The notes beneath the pieces are model-generated. The model saw only the letters and a list, made by a program, of their open reading frames with translations. It had not been told where the DNA came from and ran no database searches. Positions 1-9,249 of a stretch of DNA of 64,000 nt are shown one piece after another (the first letter of the stretch is position 1; every line of letters starts with the position of its first letter). Made by a program: the position numbers and the translations under genes. The stretch covers positions 124,001 through 188,000 of the forward strand of contig NZ_JAASAD010000010.1 in assembly GCF_012726175.1 (NCBI RefSeq). The letters are read 5' to 3'. The DNA comes from Micromonospora sp. HNM0581 (GTDB taxonomy: Bacteria; Actinomycetota; Actinomycetes; Mycobacteriales; Micromonosporaceae).

Positions 1-1664
1 GGGTCGGCGGTGAGCATGCCGAAGTCCTCGTACAGCCGGGCGGTCTTCGGGTGGTAGTTGCCGGTGCCGATGTGGCAGTAGCGGCGGATCTGGTTGCCTT
101 CCTGGCGTACCACCAGCGCGGTCTTGCAGTGCGTCTTCAGACCGACCAGACCGTAGACGACGTGGCAGCCGGCCCGCTCCAGGGTGCGGGCCCAGCCGAT
201 GTTCGCCACCTCGTCGAAGCGGGCCTTCAGTTCGACGAGCACCACCACCTGCTTGCCGGCAGCGGCGGCGTCGACGAGGGCGTCCACGATCGGTGAGTCA
301 CCACTGGTTCGATAGAGCGTCTGCTTGATGGCCAGCACGTTCGGATCGGCGGCGGCCTGCTCGATGAACCGTTGCACGCTCGTGGCGAAGGAGTGGTACG
401 GGTGGTGCACGAGCACGTCGCCGTCGCGCAGGGTGGCGAAGACGCTGCGCGGCACCTCGCCCTCGGTGAGCCGAGGATGGGTGGCGGGCACGAACGGCGG
501 GTCCTTGAGGTCGGGCCGGTCGGCCTCACCGTAGAGCTGCCACAGTGCGGAGAGATCCAGCAGGCCACGGACGCGAAGCACGTCCTGGGCGTCCATGTCC
601 AGTTCCCGGACGAGCAGTTCCAGCATGTGGTCGGAGATCGAGGCGGCGACCTCCAGGCGTACCGGTGGGCCGAAACGACGGCGCGCCAGTTCCCGCTCCA
701 ACGCCTGGAGCAGATCCTCGTCCCGGTCCTCGTCGACCTCCACCTCGGCGTTGCGGGTCACCCGGAACAGGTGGCACTCGACCACCTGCATGCCGGAGAA
801 GAGCTGACCGAGATGCACCGCGATGAGATCCTCGACCGGCAGCATCCGGACCCCGGGCCGGTCCCGGTCCACCCGTACGAAGCGGGGCACGTTGTTCGGT
901 ACCTTCACCCGGGCGAACAGTTCCGGCCCGCCGTCCGGGTCGCGTACCGCGACGGCCAGGTTGAGTGATCGGCCCGAAATGTACGGAAACGGGTGGGCCG
1001 GGTCGACCGCCAGCGGGGTGAGCACCGGGAAGATCTTCTCCCGGAAGTAGGTGCGCAGCCGTTCCCGTTCGGCATCGCCGAGGTCGGACCAGCGCAGCAC
1101 CCGGATGTCCTCGGCGGCCAGTTTGGGCAGCAGGTCGTCGACGTAGCAGGCGGCCTGCCGGGCGACCAGTTCGGCGGCCTTCTCCGAGATCAGCGCCAAC
1201 TGGGTACGCAGGGGCAGCCCGTCGCCGCCCCGCACGGGCAGGCCGGCGGAGAGCCGGCGTTTCAGCCCGGCCACCCGCACCATGTAGAACTCGTCGAGGT
1301 TGCTGGCGAAGATGGCCAGGAACTTGGCCCGTTCCAGCAACGGGGTCTTCTGGTCCTCGGCCAGGGCGAGTACCCGGGCGTTGAAGTCGAGCCAGGACAG
1401 CTCCCGGTTGAGGAACCGGTCCTCGGGAAGCGGGTCGGTGGGCACCGGGTCGTCGACAGGCTGCGGCAGCTCCGGCTTCGACACCGGGTCCAGCACCTCC
1501 TCCAGGCCGGCGGAGGCAGCCGCCGGGTCGTGGCCCGCTGGGTCCTCGGGGGACGGGCGGGTGCTGCGGAACCGCCCGTCGGTCCCTCGGGGGCGACCTC
1601 CGTTGCGGCTGGTGGTGTCGTTGGTGGCGGCGGGGCTGGCGGGGCGTTCGCGAGGGGTACTCAC
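1..1664 (-). CDS. ppk: Polyphosphate kinase 1, C-terminus cut off by the window edge
   Basis: Makes inorganic polyphosphate from ATP, reversibly, through a phosphohistidine. 554 codons are present and the C-terminal part lies outside the window. The N-domain starts near residue 83 with [12 protein letters not shown]. Both active-site histidines of the family are visible: H512 in GLKTHCK and H531 in YCHIGTGN. Their 19-residue spacing equals that of E. coli H435 and H454. About 80 disordered Pro/Ser/Asp-rich residues precede the first domain. The GTG at 1664 is chosen because an ATG a few bases upstream runs into a stop, and because GATTAT lies 6 nt before the GTG, the leaderless layout used elsewhere here. 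A PHO-box-like repeat sits just upstream. Identity is certain. Confidence 0.96.
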   Translation of the reverse strand, partial: MSTPRERPASPAATNDTTSRNGGRPRGTDGRFRSTRPSPEDPAGHDPAAASAGLEEVLDPVSKPELPQPVDDPVPTDPLPEDRFLNRELSWLDFNARVLALAEDQKTPLLERAKFLAIFASNLDEFYMVRVAGLKRRLSAGLPVRGGDGLPLRTQLALISEKAAELVARQAACYVDDLLPKLAAEDIRVLRWSDLGDAERERLRTYFREKIFPVLTPLAVDPAHPFPYISGRSLNLAVAVRDPDGGPELFARVKVPNNVPRFVRVDRDRPGVRMLPVEDLIAVHLGQLFSGMQVVECHLFRVTRNAEVEVDEDRDEDLLQALERELARRRFGPPVRLEVAASISDHMLELLVRELDMDAQDVLRVRGLLDLSALWQLYGEADRPDLKDPPFVPATHPRLTEGEVPRSVFATLRDGDVLVHHPYHSFATSVQRFIEQAAADPNVLAIKQTLYRTSGDSPIVDALVDAAAAGKQVVVLVELKARFDEVANIGWARTLERAGCHVVYGLVGLKTHCKTALVVRQEGNQIRRYCHIGTGNYHPKTARLYEDFGMLTAD

Positions 1665-1682
1665 CCGCTCATAATCACCCGA

Positions 1683-1704
1683 ACTTGGTAAACGCAAAAT
1701 GAAC
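1683..1704 (-). promoter_or_regulatory. PHO-box-like PhoP site upstream of ppk
   Basis: Read on the minus strand this is two adjacent 11-nt units, GTTCATTTTGC and GTTTACCAAGT. They match the direct-repeat form of actinobacterial PHO boxes (GTTCACC-like core plus 4 nt). The pair ends 18 nt before the ppk start and covers the expected -35 position of a leaderless promoter whose -10 is GATTAT (complement of 1671-1676). PhoP control of ppk is known in Streptomyces; here it is inferred from sequence. Confidence 0.55.
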
Positions 1705-1717
1705 TTGGGGCGGGTTG

Positions 1718-1915
1718 TCAGGACATCGTCGGCAGCGTCACGCGTACGACGACTCCGGCAGCGTCCGTCTCGACACGGACCCGCTGCCCGAGGCGGAGCA
1801 GGCGCAACCCGGAGGCGTCGAACGCCCGAGCCGGGAAGGACAGCTCGGTGCCGTCGTCGAGCAGCAGCAGCCCGCTGCGAGTCGCCGCGTCGAAGGTCGC
1901 CACCGTGCCCTGCAT
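1718..1915 (-). CDS. Small cold-shock-domain-like protein
   Basis: 65 residues starting [20 protein letters not shown], which follows the beta1-beta2 pattern of cold-shock OB folds (G-T-V-x-x-F-D-x-x-x-x-x-G). The RNP1 motif (KGYGFI) is not recognisable, so nucleic-acid binding is uncertain. The rest alternates strands ([17 protein letters not shown]) as an OB fold would. It lies between cofC and ppk in the same direction, 53 bp upstream of the ppk start and so overlapping nothing. A small CSD-like gene beside ppk/cofC is familiar in actinobacteria. The biological role is unknown. Confidence 0.7.
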   Translation of the reverse strand: MQGTVATFDAATRSGLLLLDDGTELSFPARAFDASGLRLLRLGQRVRVETDAAGVVVRVTLPTMS

Positions 1916-1961
1916 GCCAGCACCGTACCGAACGGGCCGGGACGGGCGAGCGCCCGTCCGG

Positions 1962-2597
1962 TCAGCTCGGGGACTCGGTCAGGCAGCCGGCGGCCACCGC
2001 CGCGGTACGCGGGCCCAGCCCCAGCCATGCTGCGGCGGCCAGGTCGTCGGCGGTGTCCACGTCGCGCCGCAGGCTCGGCCAGCCGCCGGTCAGCGGGTAC
2101 GCACCGCTTGCCGTGTGCGCGGCGGCCGAGTCGGGTCCGAAGCGCGGGTCCAGCGGTACGCCCGGCGGGGCGGCCAGCAGCACGGTGCCGGTGCCCGGTG
2201 TGTCAGCCACGAACCGGCGTGCCGCGGGCGGCCCGCTCAGTGCCGCGTACAGCGCTGCCGCCAACTCGGCCGGTCGCAGCGCGGGCAGGTCGGCGGTGAG
2301 CCCGGCCACCCAGCCGGTGACGTTCGCCGCGCCGTGCCGGAACGCGGCGTTGAGACCGGCGTCGGGATCCGGAAGTAGCCGGACACCCGCCGATCGGACC
2401 ACCTGCGCGACCCGGGTGTCGCCGGTGACCACGAGCACCTCCGCCACGCCCGGGGTGGTGCGCACCGCCGCCAGGGTGTCCATGGCCAGTGCCAGGGCCA
2501 GGTCCTGATGGGCAACGCCCGGCAGGCCGCCCCGTAGCCGGGTCTTCGCGGCTGACAGGCGCTTGACCGGCACCACCACCGTCCAGGGCTGTGTCAC
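1962..2597 (-). CDS. cofC: Phosphoenolpyruvate / 2-phospho-L-lactate guanylyltransferase (coenzyme F420)
   Basis: Guanylylates a three-carbon phospho-acid (PEP in mycobacteria, where the gene is called fbiD) to feed the FbiA step of F420 synthesis. The N-terminus VVVPVKRLSAAKTRL is the nucleotide-binding start of the CofC fold. Further motifs are VVTGDTRV and the metal-binding GLTADLPAL. About 211 residues, normal for the family. An ATG exists three codons upstream (2606), but I prefer the GTG at 2597: CAGGAT (complement of 2605-2610) lies 7 nt before it, the leaderless spacing seen at other genes here, and there is no Shine-Dalgarno. It is divergent from plsC. No other F420 gene is in the window. 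Confidence 0.9.
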   Translation of the reverse strand: MTQPWTVVVPVKRLSAAKTRLRGGLPGVAHQDLALALAMDTLAAVRTTPGVAEVLVVTGDTRVAQVVRSAGVRLLPDPDAGLNAAFRHGAANVTGWVAGLTADLPALRPAELAAALYAALSGPPAARRFVADTPGTGTVLLAAPPGVPLDPRFGPDSAAAHTASGAYPLTGGWPSLRRDVDTADDLAAAAWLGLGPRTAAVAAGCLTESPS

Positions 2598-2726
2598 ACC
2601 TGCCATCCTGCCAGTCGGGCGGCGGTACCCTCACTGGCCGTACCCGGGGCGAGCAGGCATGATTTCGGCTGCGGACCTCACCGGGCTCCTCCGGTGTCGG
2701 GTCGGGGCGGGCTTGAAGGAGGCACG

Positions 2727-3464
2727 GTGGGTCGGCGGAGGCTGGGATTCTGGCAATGGTTCGCCGTGGTGCTGGTCAAGCCGGTGATGACCGTCTGGAC
2801 CCGGCGCACCTGGCGGGGCATGGAACACCTGAGCCAGGACGGTCCCGTGATCATCGTGCCGAACCACATCTCGCATGCCGATCCGCTGGTCTCGGCGCAC
2901 TTCGTCTACGACGCCGGGCGTTGGCCTCAGTTCCTCGGCAAGGCGAGCGTGTTCAAGGTGCCGGTGATCGGCTGGATCCTGCACCGGTGCCGGCAGATCC
3001 CCGTGGAGCGGGGTTCGGTCGACGCGGTGAAGTCGCTTGACGCCCTGGTCCGGGCGCTCGACGAAGGCGGCGCTGTGATCATCTATCCGGAGGGGACCAC
3101 CAGCCGGGAACCCGACCTGTGGCCGATGAAGGGCAAGACCGGTGCGGCGCGGCTGGCGCTGACCACCGGCGTCCCGGTGGTGCCCCTGGCGATGTGGGGC
3201 CCGGAGCGGATCTTCGACCCGCGCCGGGCGCGGATCAACCTGCGGCCCCGGATCCCGGTGACCGTGGTGGCCGGTCCACCGATCGACCTCAGTCGTTGGG
3301 CCGGCGTCGCTCCGAGCCGCCAGGTGTTGGAGGAGATGACCGATGTGATCATGCTGCGGTTGCGGGACATGCTCTCCGACATCCGGGGCGGCACACCACC
3401 GCCGCTGTGGCAACGCCCCATCCGCCCGCAAACCGACCGTGAGCGCCCGGAGACGGCGGCATGA
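2727..3464 (+). CDS. plsC: 1-acylglycerol-3-phosphate O-acyltransferase (PlsC family)
   Basis: Membrane-associated acyltransferase that acylates lysophosphatidic acid, or a related lysolipid, in phospholipid synthesis. Acyltransferase motif I is NHISHAD (the HX4D pair), the glycerol-phosphate motif is YPEGTTS, and a later VPLAMWG matches motif IV. The GTG at 2727 is chosen over an in-frame start at 2694 because AAGGAGG ends 4 nt before it. This gives about 245 residues starting [12 protein letters not shown], with one N-terminal hydrophobic stretch. It overlaps gpsA by ATGA, so the two steps that form and use glycerol-3-phosphate are translationally coupled. The exact acyl acceptor is not certain. 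Confidence 0.88.
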   Translation: MGRRRLGFWQWFAVVLVKPVMTVWTRRTWRGMEHLSQDGPVIIVPNHISHADPLVSAHFVYDAGRWPQFLGKASVFKVPVIGWILHRCRQIPVERGSVDAVKSLDALVRALDEGGAVIIYPEGTTSREPDLWPMKGKTGAARLALTTGVPVVPLAMWGPERIFDPRRARINLRPRIPVTVVAGPPIDLSRWAGVAPSRQVLEEMTDVIMLRLRDMLSDIRGGTPPPLWQRPIRPQTDRERPETAA

Positions 3465-4459
3465 GTGGGCATGTGGCGGTGTTGGGAGCCGGTTCGTGGG
3501 GGACGTCGTTCGCGAAGATCCTCGCTGACGCCGGCCGGGAGGTGACGCTCTGGGCTCGGCGACAGCCGATCGTCGACGTGATCCGCGCCGAGCGGCGTAA
3601 CCCGGAGTACCTGCCCGGCGTGGTGCTGCCGGAGCGGGTCACCGCAACCGGCGACCCCGTCGAGGCGATCGTGGATGCCGAGATGGTGGTGTTGGCGGTG
3701 CCGTCGCAGACCCTGCGTGGCAACCTCGCCGAGTGGGTGGGGCATCTGCACCCCGAAGCCACCCTGGTGTCGTTGATGAAGGGCATCGAACTCGGCACCA
3801 CCAAGCGCATGAGCGAGGTGATCGTCGAGACCGCCGAGGTGGCGGCGGACCGGGTGGTGGTGGTGTCCGGCCCCAACCTGGCACCGGAGATCGCCGCGGA
3901 GCAACCAGCGGCCACGGTGGTCGCCTGCACCGACTCCGACCGGGCCACCCTGGTGCAGCGGTCGATCACCACGCCCTACTTCCGCCCGTACACGAACGAC
4001 GACGTGATCGGCTGCGAGCTCGGCGGCGCCGTCAAGAACGTGATCGCGCTGGCGTACGGCATCGCCACCGCGATGGGCTTCGGCCACAACACCCGAGCCA
4101 TGCTCGTCACCCGTGGACTCGCCGAGACCGCCCGGCTCGGGGTCGCCCTCGGTGCGGATCCGCTCACCTTCGCCGGCCTCGCTGGAATGGGCGACCTGGT
4201 GGCCTCGTGCTCGTCGCCGTCGGCCCGCAACCGTACCTTCGGCGAGCATCTCGGCCGGGGTGCCACCCTGGAGCAGGCGCGGGTCGCCACCCGGCAGACC
4301 GCCGAGGGCGTCAAGAGCGCCCTGGCGATCCGGGACCTGGCCCGTGCGCACGGGGTGGAGATGCCGATCACCGAGCAGGTCGAGCTGGTCTGTCACGAGG
4401 GGGTGGACCCGCGACTGGCGGTCCAGGCCCTGATGAGCCGCACCACGAAACCGGAGTGA
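3461..4459 (+). CDS. gpsA: Glycerol-3-phosphate dehydrogenase [NAD(P)+]
   Basis: Reduces dihydroxyacetone phosphate to sn-glycerol-3-phosphate, the backbone of phospholipids. The Rossmann motif is GAGSWGT at residues 9-15. The substrate-domain signature [13 protein letters not shown], which carries the catalytic lysine, lies near residue 190, followed by [12 protein letters not shown]. 332 residues is the usual length. The start overlaps the plsC stop (ATGA at 3461-3464). Two bases separate its stop from the next ATG, so plsC, gpsA and the PLP gene are probably one transcript. Identity is certain. Confidence 0.97.
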   Translation: MSGHVAVLGAGSWGTSFAKILADAGREVTLWARRQPIVDVIRAERRNPEYLPGVVLPERVTATGDPVEAIVDAEMVVLAVPSQTLRGNLAEWVGHLHPEATLVSLMKGIELGTTKRMSEVIVETAEVAADRVVVVSGPNLAPEIAAEQPAATVVACTDSDRATLVQRSITTPYFRPYTNDDVIGCELGGAVKNVIALAYGIATAMGFGHNTRAMLVTRGLAETARLGVALGADPLTFAGLAGMGDLVASCSSPSARNRTFGEHLGRGATLEQARVATRQTAEGVKSALAIRDLARAHGVEMPITEQVELVCHEGVDPRLAVQALMSRTTKPE

Positions 4460-4461
4460 GC

Positions 4462-5622
4462 ATGACCGACGAATACCAGTTCCGTTCGCCCCGGCAGCAC
4501 GAACAGTCGACCCCCGTACTGGGGGACGGCACCCGGTGCGTGCACGCCGGGCTGCCCGAGCCCACCCCCGGCGCGCCGTTCCTGCCCGGGCCGGTGTTCG
4601 CCGCGCCGTACCACCTCGACCCGCGGCAGGGGCCGGAGGGATCGCCGAACGGGTACGGGCGTTCGGACAACCCGACCCGACGGCTGCTCGAGGCCGCCGT
4701 CGGTGAACTCGAAGGCGGTGACTGCCGGGTCTTCGCCAGCGGTCAGGCGGCGATAACCGGGCTGCTGCTGGCGGTGCTCCGGGCAGGTGACGCGGTGGTC
4801 CTCCCCTCCGACGGGTACTTCCCGGTGCGCGCGTTCGCCACCGACACTCTCGCCGGCAACGGCGTGGAAGTGCAGTTCGCACCGACCGTCGGGCCGTACC
4901 CGGATCTCGACGGGGTACGGCTGGTGCTCGTGGAGACACCGGCGAACCCCGGGCTCGACGTTGTCGACCTGCCGGCGTTGGCCGAGCGGGTGCACGCCGC
5001 CGGTGCCCTGTTGGCCGTGGACAACACGACCGCCACCCCGCTCGGTCAGCGTCCGCTGGATCTCGGCGCCGACGTGGTCGTCGCCTCCGGTACCAAGGCG
5101 TTGACCGGACACTCTGACCTGCTGCTCGGCTACGTCGCCACCCGGTCGGTGGACCTGTTGTCGACGGTCACCGCCTGGCGTACCGCCACCGGTTCCGTGC
5201 CTGGTGCGTTCGACGCCTGGCTGGCCCACCGGTCGCTGGCCACTCTCGATCTGCGCCTGGCCCGGCAGACGGCGAACGCGGACGCGCTGACCCGGCTGTT
5301 GGCCGCGCGTACCGACGTCGACGGGTTGCGCTGGCCCGGGTTGCCCGACGACCCGGCGCATCCGGTGGCGGTGCGGCAACTGCGGCGGATGCCGGGTGTG
5401 CTCTCCTTCGATCTCGGCAGTGCCGACCGGGTCGTCCGTTTCCTCGACGCGGCTCGACTGGTCGTCGCGGCGACCTCCTTCGGTGGCCTGCACACCACTG
5501 CGGACCGGCGGGCACAGTGGGGCGACGACACCCCTCCCGGCTTCGTCCGGCTCTCCTGTGGGGTGGAGGACACCGCTGACCTGATCGCCGATGTCGGGGC
5601 CGCGCTCGACGCCGCCGGCTGA
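4462..5622 (+). CDS. Cys/Met-metabolism PLP-dependent enzyme (cystathionine gamma-lyase type)
   Basis: About 386 residues of the Cys/Met-metabolism PLP family (transsulfuration enzymes). The substrate and phosphate-binding core is visible: NPTRRLLEAAVGELEGGD, then FASGQAAI. The Schiff-base lysine is K212 in SGTKALTGHSD, preceded by AVDNTTATPL. The C-terminal domain ends with a typical VRLSCGVEDTADLIADV. The start is the ATG 2 bp after gpsA; the open frame continues far upstream but only inside gpsA. The family includes cystathionine gamma-lyase, gamma-synthase and methionine gamma-lyase, and the sequence alone does not settle which. Co-transcription with lipid genes gives no pathway hint. Confidence 0.85.
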   Translation: MTDEYQFRSPRQHEQSTPVLGDGTRCVHAGLPEPTPGAPFLPGPVFAAPYHLDPRQGPEGSPNGYGRSDNPTRRLLEAAVGELEGGDCRVFASGQAAITGLLLAVLRAGDAVVLPSDGYFPVRAFATDTLAGNGVEVQFAPTVGPYPDLDGVRLVLVETPANPGLDVVDLPALAERVHAAGALLAVDNTTATPLGQRPLDLGADVVVASGTKALTGHSDLLLGYVATRSVDLLSTVTAWRTATGSVPGAFDAWLAHRSLATLDLRLARQTANADALTRLLAARTDVDGLRWPGLPDDPAHPVAVRQLRRMPGVLSFDLGSADRVVRFLDAARLVVAATSFGGLHTTADRRAQWGDDTPPGFVRLSCGVEDTADLIADVGAALDAAG

Positions 5623-5697
5623 CGAGGTCGCCGTCAGGCTGTGACGGCGGGAGGCGGAACTCGGGCGAAGTTGGTGCGCGGCTACGGCGACGGAGGG

Positions 5698-5736
5698 GCT
5701 GACCGGGCCGGCGGTGCCCTTACCGGCCCGGTCAGC
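5698..5736. terminator. Bidirectional terminator hairpin
   Basis: A perfect 14-bp inverted repeat (GCTGACCGGGCCGG and its complement) around an 11-nt loop lies between the PLP gene on the plus strand and the DUF397 gene on the minus strand. No T-run follows, as is common in high-GC actinobacteria. It can serve both convergent transcripts. Confidence 0.75.
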
Positions 5737-5763
5737 GGCTCTGGGGTGCGGTTCCTCCGTAGC

Positions 5764-5964
5764 TCAGCGGGTCGGCGGAGCCTGGGCGAAGGTGGCCCAC
5801 GCCGACGGCGGGAAGGTCAGCAGCGGACCGTGCGGATCCTTGGAGTCGCGTACGGCGACGGTGCCGGGGGCGACAGCCATCTCGACGCAGGCTCCCTCGT
5901 CACCGCTGTGGCTGCTCTTGCGCCACTGTGTCACGGCCACCGCCGCCTCGATCTCCGGTGTCAT
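5764..5964 (-). CDS. DUF397 domain protein
   Basis: 66 residues with the family signature WRKSSHSGDEGACVEMAV, then VAVRDSKDPHGP and a final LTFPPSAWATF. DUF397 proteins are small soluble partners usually encoded beside an XRE/DUF5753 regulator, and that is the case here: its start lies 4 bp after the regulator's stop. In Streptomyces such pairs (BldB/WhiJ-like) influence development, and some have been proposed to behave like toxin-antitoxin modules. The role of this one is unknown. Confidence 0.9.
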   Translation of the reverse strand: MTPEIEAAVAVTQWRKSSHSGDEGACVEMAVAPGTVAVRDSKDPHGPLLTFPPSAWATFAQAPPTR

Positions 5965-5968
5965 CGAA

Positions 5969-6814
5969 CTACCGTCCCTTCGTCAGGTTGAAGATTGCGT
6001 CGCGACTGTCCGTCGGGCTGAGTGCGACGGTGCGCAGGTGTTCCATGATCTTGGTGCAGGTACGTAGGTCACCGGGACGGTCGAGGATCATCTGCCCGGC
6101 GACCGTCTCCACGGAGGCGATGATCGGGTCCTCCGGGTCGGCGAATTCGAGGATGTGCAGCGAACCCCGGGTGCCCCGGTGGTAGCCGGCTGTCAACGGG
6201 ATCATCTGCACGGTGATGTTCGGCAGCTCGCTCATCTTTAGCAGGTGGCTCAGCTGGCCCTGCTGTGCGGAGTCGTCACCCACCGGACGTAGCAGCGCGG
6301 CCTCGTCGAGTATCGCGTCGAAGATCGGCGGGTCTTCCGCGAAGACCCGCTGCTGCCGGTCGATCCGCATGCGTACCCGCTCCTCGACGTCGTTGTCGCT
6401 GAGGGTGTGCGGGCCGCCCCGCATCACACCACGGATGTAGTCGGCGGTCTGCAACAGACCGGGCACCACCGACGGCTCGAAGTTCGAGATGGCGACGGCC
6501 TCCGCCTCCAGCGCGATGAAGTCGATGGTGCGCCGGTCGAGCAGGTACGAGTAGGACACCCACCAGCCCGGCTTGCGTGCGTCCTTGGCGAGCTCGACAG
6601 CTGCCGCGACGTCGTCCGCACCGACCCCGTAGAGGGTGAGTAGGGCGCGCACGATAGCCGGGCTGACGAGGGTCTGCGCGTTCTCGTAGCGGGAGAGGGT
6701 GCTGCGGGTGCTGTTGATCTCATCGGCTGCGGTCTCCAGGGTGAGGCCGGCGGCCTCCCGATGGTGGCGCAGGGCGATGCCCAGTCGACGAGCGCGTGCG
6801 GTCTTCGGAGCCAT
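5969..6814 (-). CDS. XRE-family transcriptional regulator with DUF5753 effector domain
   Basis: About 281 residues. The N-terminal helix-turn-helix (residues 10-65) contains LGIALRHHREAAGLTLETAA and STRSTLSRYEN. The rest is a DUF5753 domain: SNFEPSVVPGLLQTADYIR, RQQRVF, DEAALLRPVG and LPNITVQMIPLTAGYH are characteristic. The preferred start is ATG 6814 (MAPKTARARRL), preceded at 6 nt by GACCAT in a leaderless arrangement; an in-frame ATG at 6850 would add 12 residues. It is co-transcribed with the downstream DUF397 gene. The family is actinobacterial (WhiJ-like). Target genes cannot be read from the sequence. Confidence 0.92.
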   Translation of the reverse strand: MAPKTARARRLGIALRHHREAAGLTLETAADEINSTRSTLSRYENAQTLVSPAIVRALLTLYGVGADDVAAAVELAKDARKPGWWVSYSYLLDRRTIDFIALEAEAVAISNFEPSVVPGLLQTADYIRGVMRGGPHTLSDNDVEERVRMRIDRQQRVFAEDPPIFDAILDEAALLRPVGDDSAQQGQLSHLLKMSELPNITVQMIPLTAGYHRGTRGSLHILEFADPEDPIIASVETVAGQMILDRPGDLRTCTKIMEHLRTVALSPTDSRDAIFNLTKGR

Positions 6815-7089
6815 GCATAGATGGTCGCACGTATTTGGGAAGCTGTACATGAGAGAACGTCGGTGAGAGTTGCATTCATGCCCATGGAGCTGTCAGTCTG
6901 TTGTTGCGTCCTCACCGCCGGTTGTCGTGGCGACGGTGGTGGTGAGCGACCGGAGGGGATGGGGCGCGCGGCGGTCGGGTTTTCCCCCGTACTCGACCGC
7001 CGCGTGCCGCGCCAGTTGGTCGGCTGCCAGGAGGGAATCGACGTGTGCACTGGTCAGCGGGTTTTCGGCGAGCGCCGGGACGGCCGGCG

Positions 7090-7326
7090 ATGACACGTTT
7101 CCTGGTGGTGCTCACCGACGTCCGCCCGAACGGGATCGACGGTCGTAACGAGCGGGTGGCGCCCGAGCGGCGCCGTCAGGTGGTCGGCGCGAACAGCCGC
7201 GAAGCCGCCGAACGCATCGCCGGAGCGTTCATGGCGCTGGGCATGGTGCGGGCCGGTCGACAACGGGTGAAGGTGCTCGCCATCGGTCGCCGGCACGCGT
7301 ACGGCGATCGTGAGCTTGCCGGCTGA
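7090..7326 (+). CDS. Small conserved-looking hypothetical protein
   Basis: 78 residues beginning MTRFLVVLTDVRPNGIDG, basic and rich in Arg and Ala, with VGANSREAAERIAGAFMAL suggesting one helix and a terminal beta-like VKVLAIGRRHAYG. Codon third positions are strongly G/C, like the neighbours, which supports coding. No ribosome-binding site is clear. An in-frame start at 7045 would add 15 unconvincing residues. It lies between the XRE regulator (divergent) and ddl. I do not recognise the family; the compact alpha/beta pattern would fit a nucleic-acid or small-ligand binding protein, but that is a guess. Confidence 0.55.
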   Translation: MTRFLVVLTDVRPNGIDGRNERVAPERRRQVVGANSREAAERIAGAFMALGMVRAGRQRVKVLAIGRRHAYGDRELAG

Positions 7327-7474
7327 CCTCGGCGCCCGGTAACACTCCGTGTATCATCGGTTGACCGTTTGCAGCAGCGTGGCGTTCCCGCAGGGTATCG
7401 GCTACCCCCGCCCGCCACGCACAGTAAGGTCATCCGGGAGAGCGCCAGCAGTGCGTCCCGGAAAGGTGATCACA

Positions 7475-8581
7475 GTGACCACCCCAGGCAAGACCCGTGT
7501 GGCGATCGTCTTCGGCGGCCGCAGCCCGGAACACGGCATCTCGTGCGTCAGCGCCGGCAGTGTGCTCGGCGCGCTGGATCCGGACGAGTTCGAGGTGGTA
7601 CCGGTCGGCATCACCCGGGCCGGTCAGTGGGTGCTGACCAGCGGCGACCCCGGTCAGTTGGCGATCAACGCCCGCCGGTTGCCGGAGATCACCGCCGATT
7701 CCGGCCTGGACGTCGTGCTGCGTACCGACCCCACCGGCGGTGGGCTGCTCGTGCTCGACCCGGTCGAAGGGCCACGGGTGCTCGCCGACATGGACGTGGT
7801 CTTCCCCGTACTGCACGGCGCCTACGGTGAGGACGGCACCATCCAGGGCATGCTGGAGATGGCCGGCATCCCTTACGTCGGGGCGAAGGTGTTCGCCTCG
7901 GCCGCCGCGATGGACAAGGAGTTCACCAAGAAGCTCTGCGTCGCCGAGGGTATCCCGGTCGGCCCGTACGCGGTGCTGCGCAGCGGAACGACGCTCAGCG
8001 AGGCGGACAAGGAGCGGTTGGGCCTCCCGGTCTTCGTCAAGCCCTCCCGGGCCGGCTCATCCTTCGGCATCACCAAGGTCAACGACTGGGCCGACCTGGA
8101 CGCGGCCCTCGCCACCGCACGGAAGATCGACAGCAAGGTGCTGGTCGAGGGTGCCATCGTCGGCCGGGAAATCGAGTGTGGCGTCCTGGAGGGCGAGGCC
8201 GGCGGCGCACCGGAGGCATCCGTGCTGGCCGAGGTCCGTCTGGTCGGCGACTACGACTTCTACGACTTCGAGGCCAAGTACATCGACGCGGAGTCCGCCT
8301 GCGAGTACGACATCCCAGCCGACCTGCCGGAGCAGGTCACCCGGCAGGTGCGCGAGCACGCCGTACGCGCCTTCACCGCGCTGGACTGCGCCGGCCTGGC
8401 CCGCGTCGACTTCTTCGTCACGCCCGAACTCGACGTCTACCTCAACGAGATCAATACGATGCCCGGCTTCACGCCGACGTCGATGTTCCCCAGGATGTGG
8501 GCGGCGGCCGGCCTGGAGTACCCGAAGCTCGTCGACCGACTCATCCGTACGGCGATGACCCGGGGTTCCGGGCGGTACTGA
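7475..8581 (+). CDS. ddl: D-alanine--D-alanine ligase
   Basis: ATP-grasp ligase that forms the D-Ala-D-Ala dipeptide of peptidoglycan precursors. The N-terminal motif is VFGGRSPEHGISCVSA. The ATP-grasp core has VFVKPSRAGSSFGITKV, and the Mg-binding end has RVDFFVTPELDVYLNEINTM with PGFTPTSMFP. The GTG at 7475 is chosen because GGAAAGG lies 7 nt upstream; an earlier in-frame ATG at 7349 would add 42 residues of no family similarity. The length of 368 is typical. It lies near gpsA and thiL, as in other actinobacteria. Confidence 0.97.
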   Translation: MTTPGKTRVAIVFGGRSPEHGISCVSAGSVLGALDPDEFEVVPVGITRAGQWVLTSGDPGQLAINARRLPEITADSGLDVVLRTDPTGGGLLVLDPVEGPRVLADMDVVFPVLHGAYGEDGTIQGMLEMAGIPYVGAKVFASAAAMDKEFTKKLCVAEGIPVGPYAVLRSGTTLSEADKERLGLPVFVKPSRAGSSFGITKVNDWADLDAALATARKIDSKVLVEGAIVGREIECGVLEGEAGGAPEASVLAEVRLVGDYDFYDFEAKYIDAESACEYDIPADLPEQVTRQVREHAVRAFTALDCAGLARVDFFVTPELDVYLNEINTMPGFTPTSMFPRMWAAAGLEYPKLVDRLIRTAMTRGSGRY

Positions 8582-8628
8582 CCCGCAGCGTCGGCGGATG
8601 CGGTCCAGACCGGACGTGGCCCGGCGCG

Positions 8629-9249
8629 TCAGGAGGTGCAGCCGGACGGCGCGGTGCCGGACGACCGGATCGACTCGACGATGGTGGCGGACACCGGAGC
8701 GGCCCACTGCAACGCCTCGCCGTAGAGGTGCGGCACCCGCATGGTCACCGCCGTCTCCCGGTCGACAGTGGTCAACTCTGTCGCGTCGGGTCCTTCCACC
8801 GCATACCAGCAGACCGAGTTGACCAGGTAGAGGTGGTCGTCAGGTCGCACCTGTGGCGCGTCGCCACCGCAGGCCACCGTCAGTGCCGGATCGCCGTACG
8901 CGGCGTTCTGCTCCGGCCCGGCGCTGACCGGTCGCTGCGGCAGCTCGCGGATCGAGACAGGCAACTGGGACAGCAGGGCACGGCATACGACGGCCGGACG
9001 TCCGTCGAGGTCAGGTGCGGCCATCGGGACCGGTGCGGTGGCGGCCGGGCCGGGCGTGGTCGCCGACGGCTGCGGTGCGGCGGCCGGCTCCGGTGGCGAG
9101 AGGTTGCTCAGCGCCAGCGCACCCACCAGCAGGGCCACCGGCACCGCCACCGCCGTGGCGATGAGCGCCGCACTGCGGTTGGTACGGTCGGGGGCCTTCC
9201 CGTCCGGGCGGTCGGCCGGGGCGACGGAGGTTCTCGGCTGCTCGTCCAC
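8629..9249 (-). CDS. DUF3515 membrane-anchored protein
   Basis: 206 residues. A short cytoplasmic N-terminus is followed by one transmembrane segment (about residues 28-48, AALIATAVAVPVALLVGALA), a Pro/Ala linker, and an extracytoplasmic DUF3515 domain with cysteines at VVCRALLSQLP, LTVACGG and NSVCWYAVEG. The family is actinobacterial and usually sits between ddl and thiL, as here. Function is unknown. Its GTG start follows the TAA of the Lrp-type gene with no gap, so translation is probably coupled. Confidence 0.85.
   Translation of the reverse strand: MDEQPRTSVAPADRPDGKAPDRTNRSAALIATAVAVPVALLVGALALSNLSPPEPAAAPQPSATTPGPAATAPVPMAAPDLDGRPAVVCRALLSQLPVSIRELPQRPVSAGPEQNAAYGDPALTVACGGDAPQVRPDDHLYLVNSVCWYAVEGPDATELTTVDRETAVTMRVPHLYGEALQWAAPVSATIVESIRSSGTAPSGCTS

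Noticed and set aside
6893..7096. 67-codon minus-strand frame between the XRE gene and the small protein
   Set aside because: G/C at third positions is fair, but it overlaps the start of the 7090 gene, has no ribosome-binding site, and ends in a Thr-rich stretch without family resemblance. Kept as a weak possibility only.
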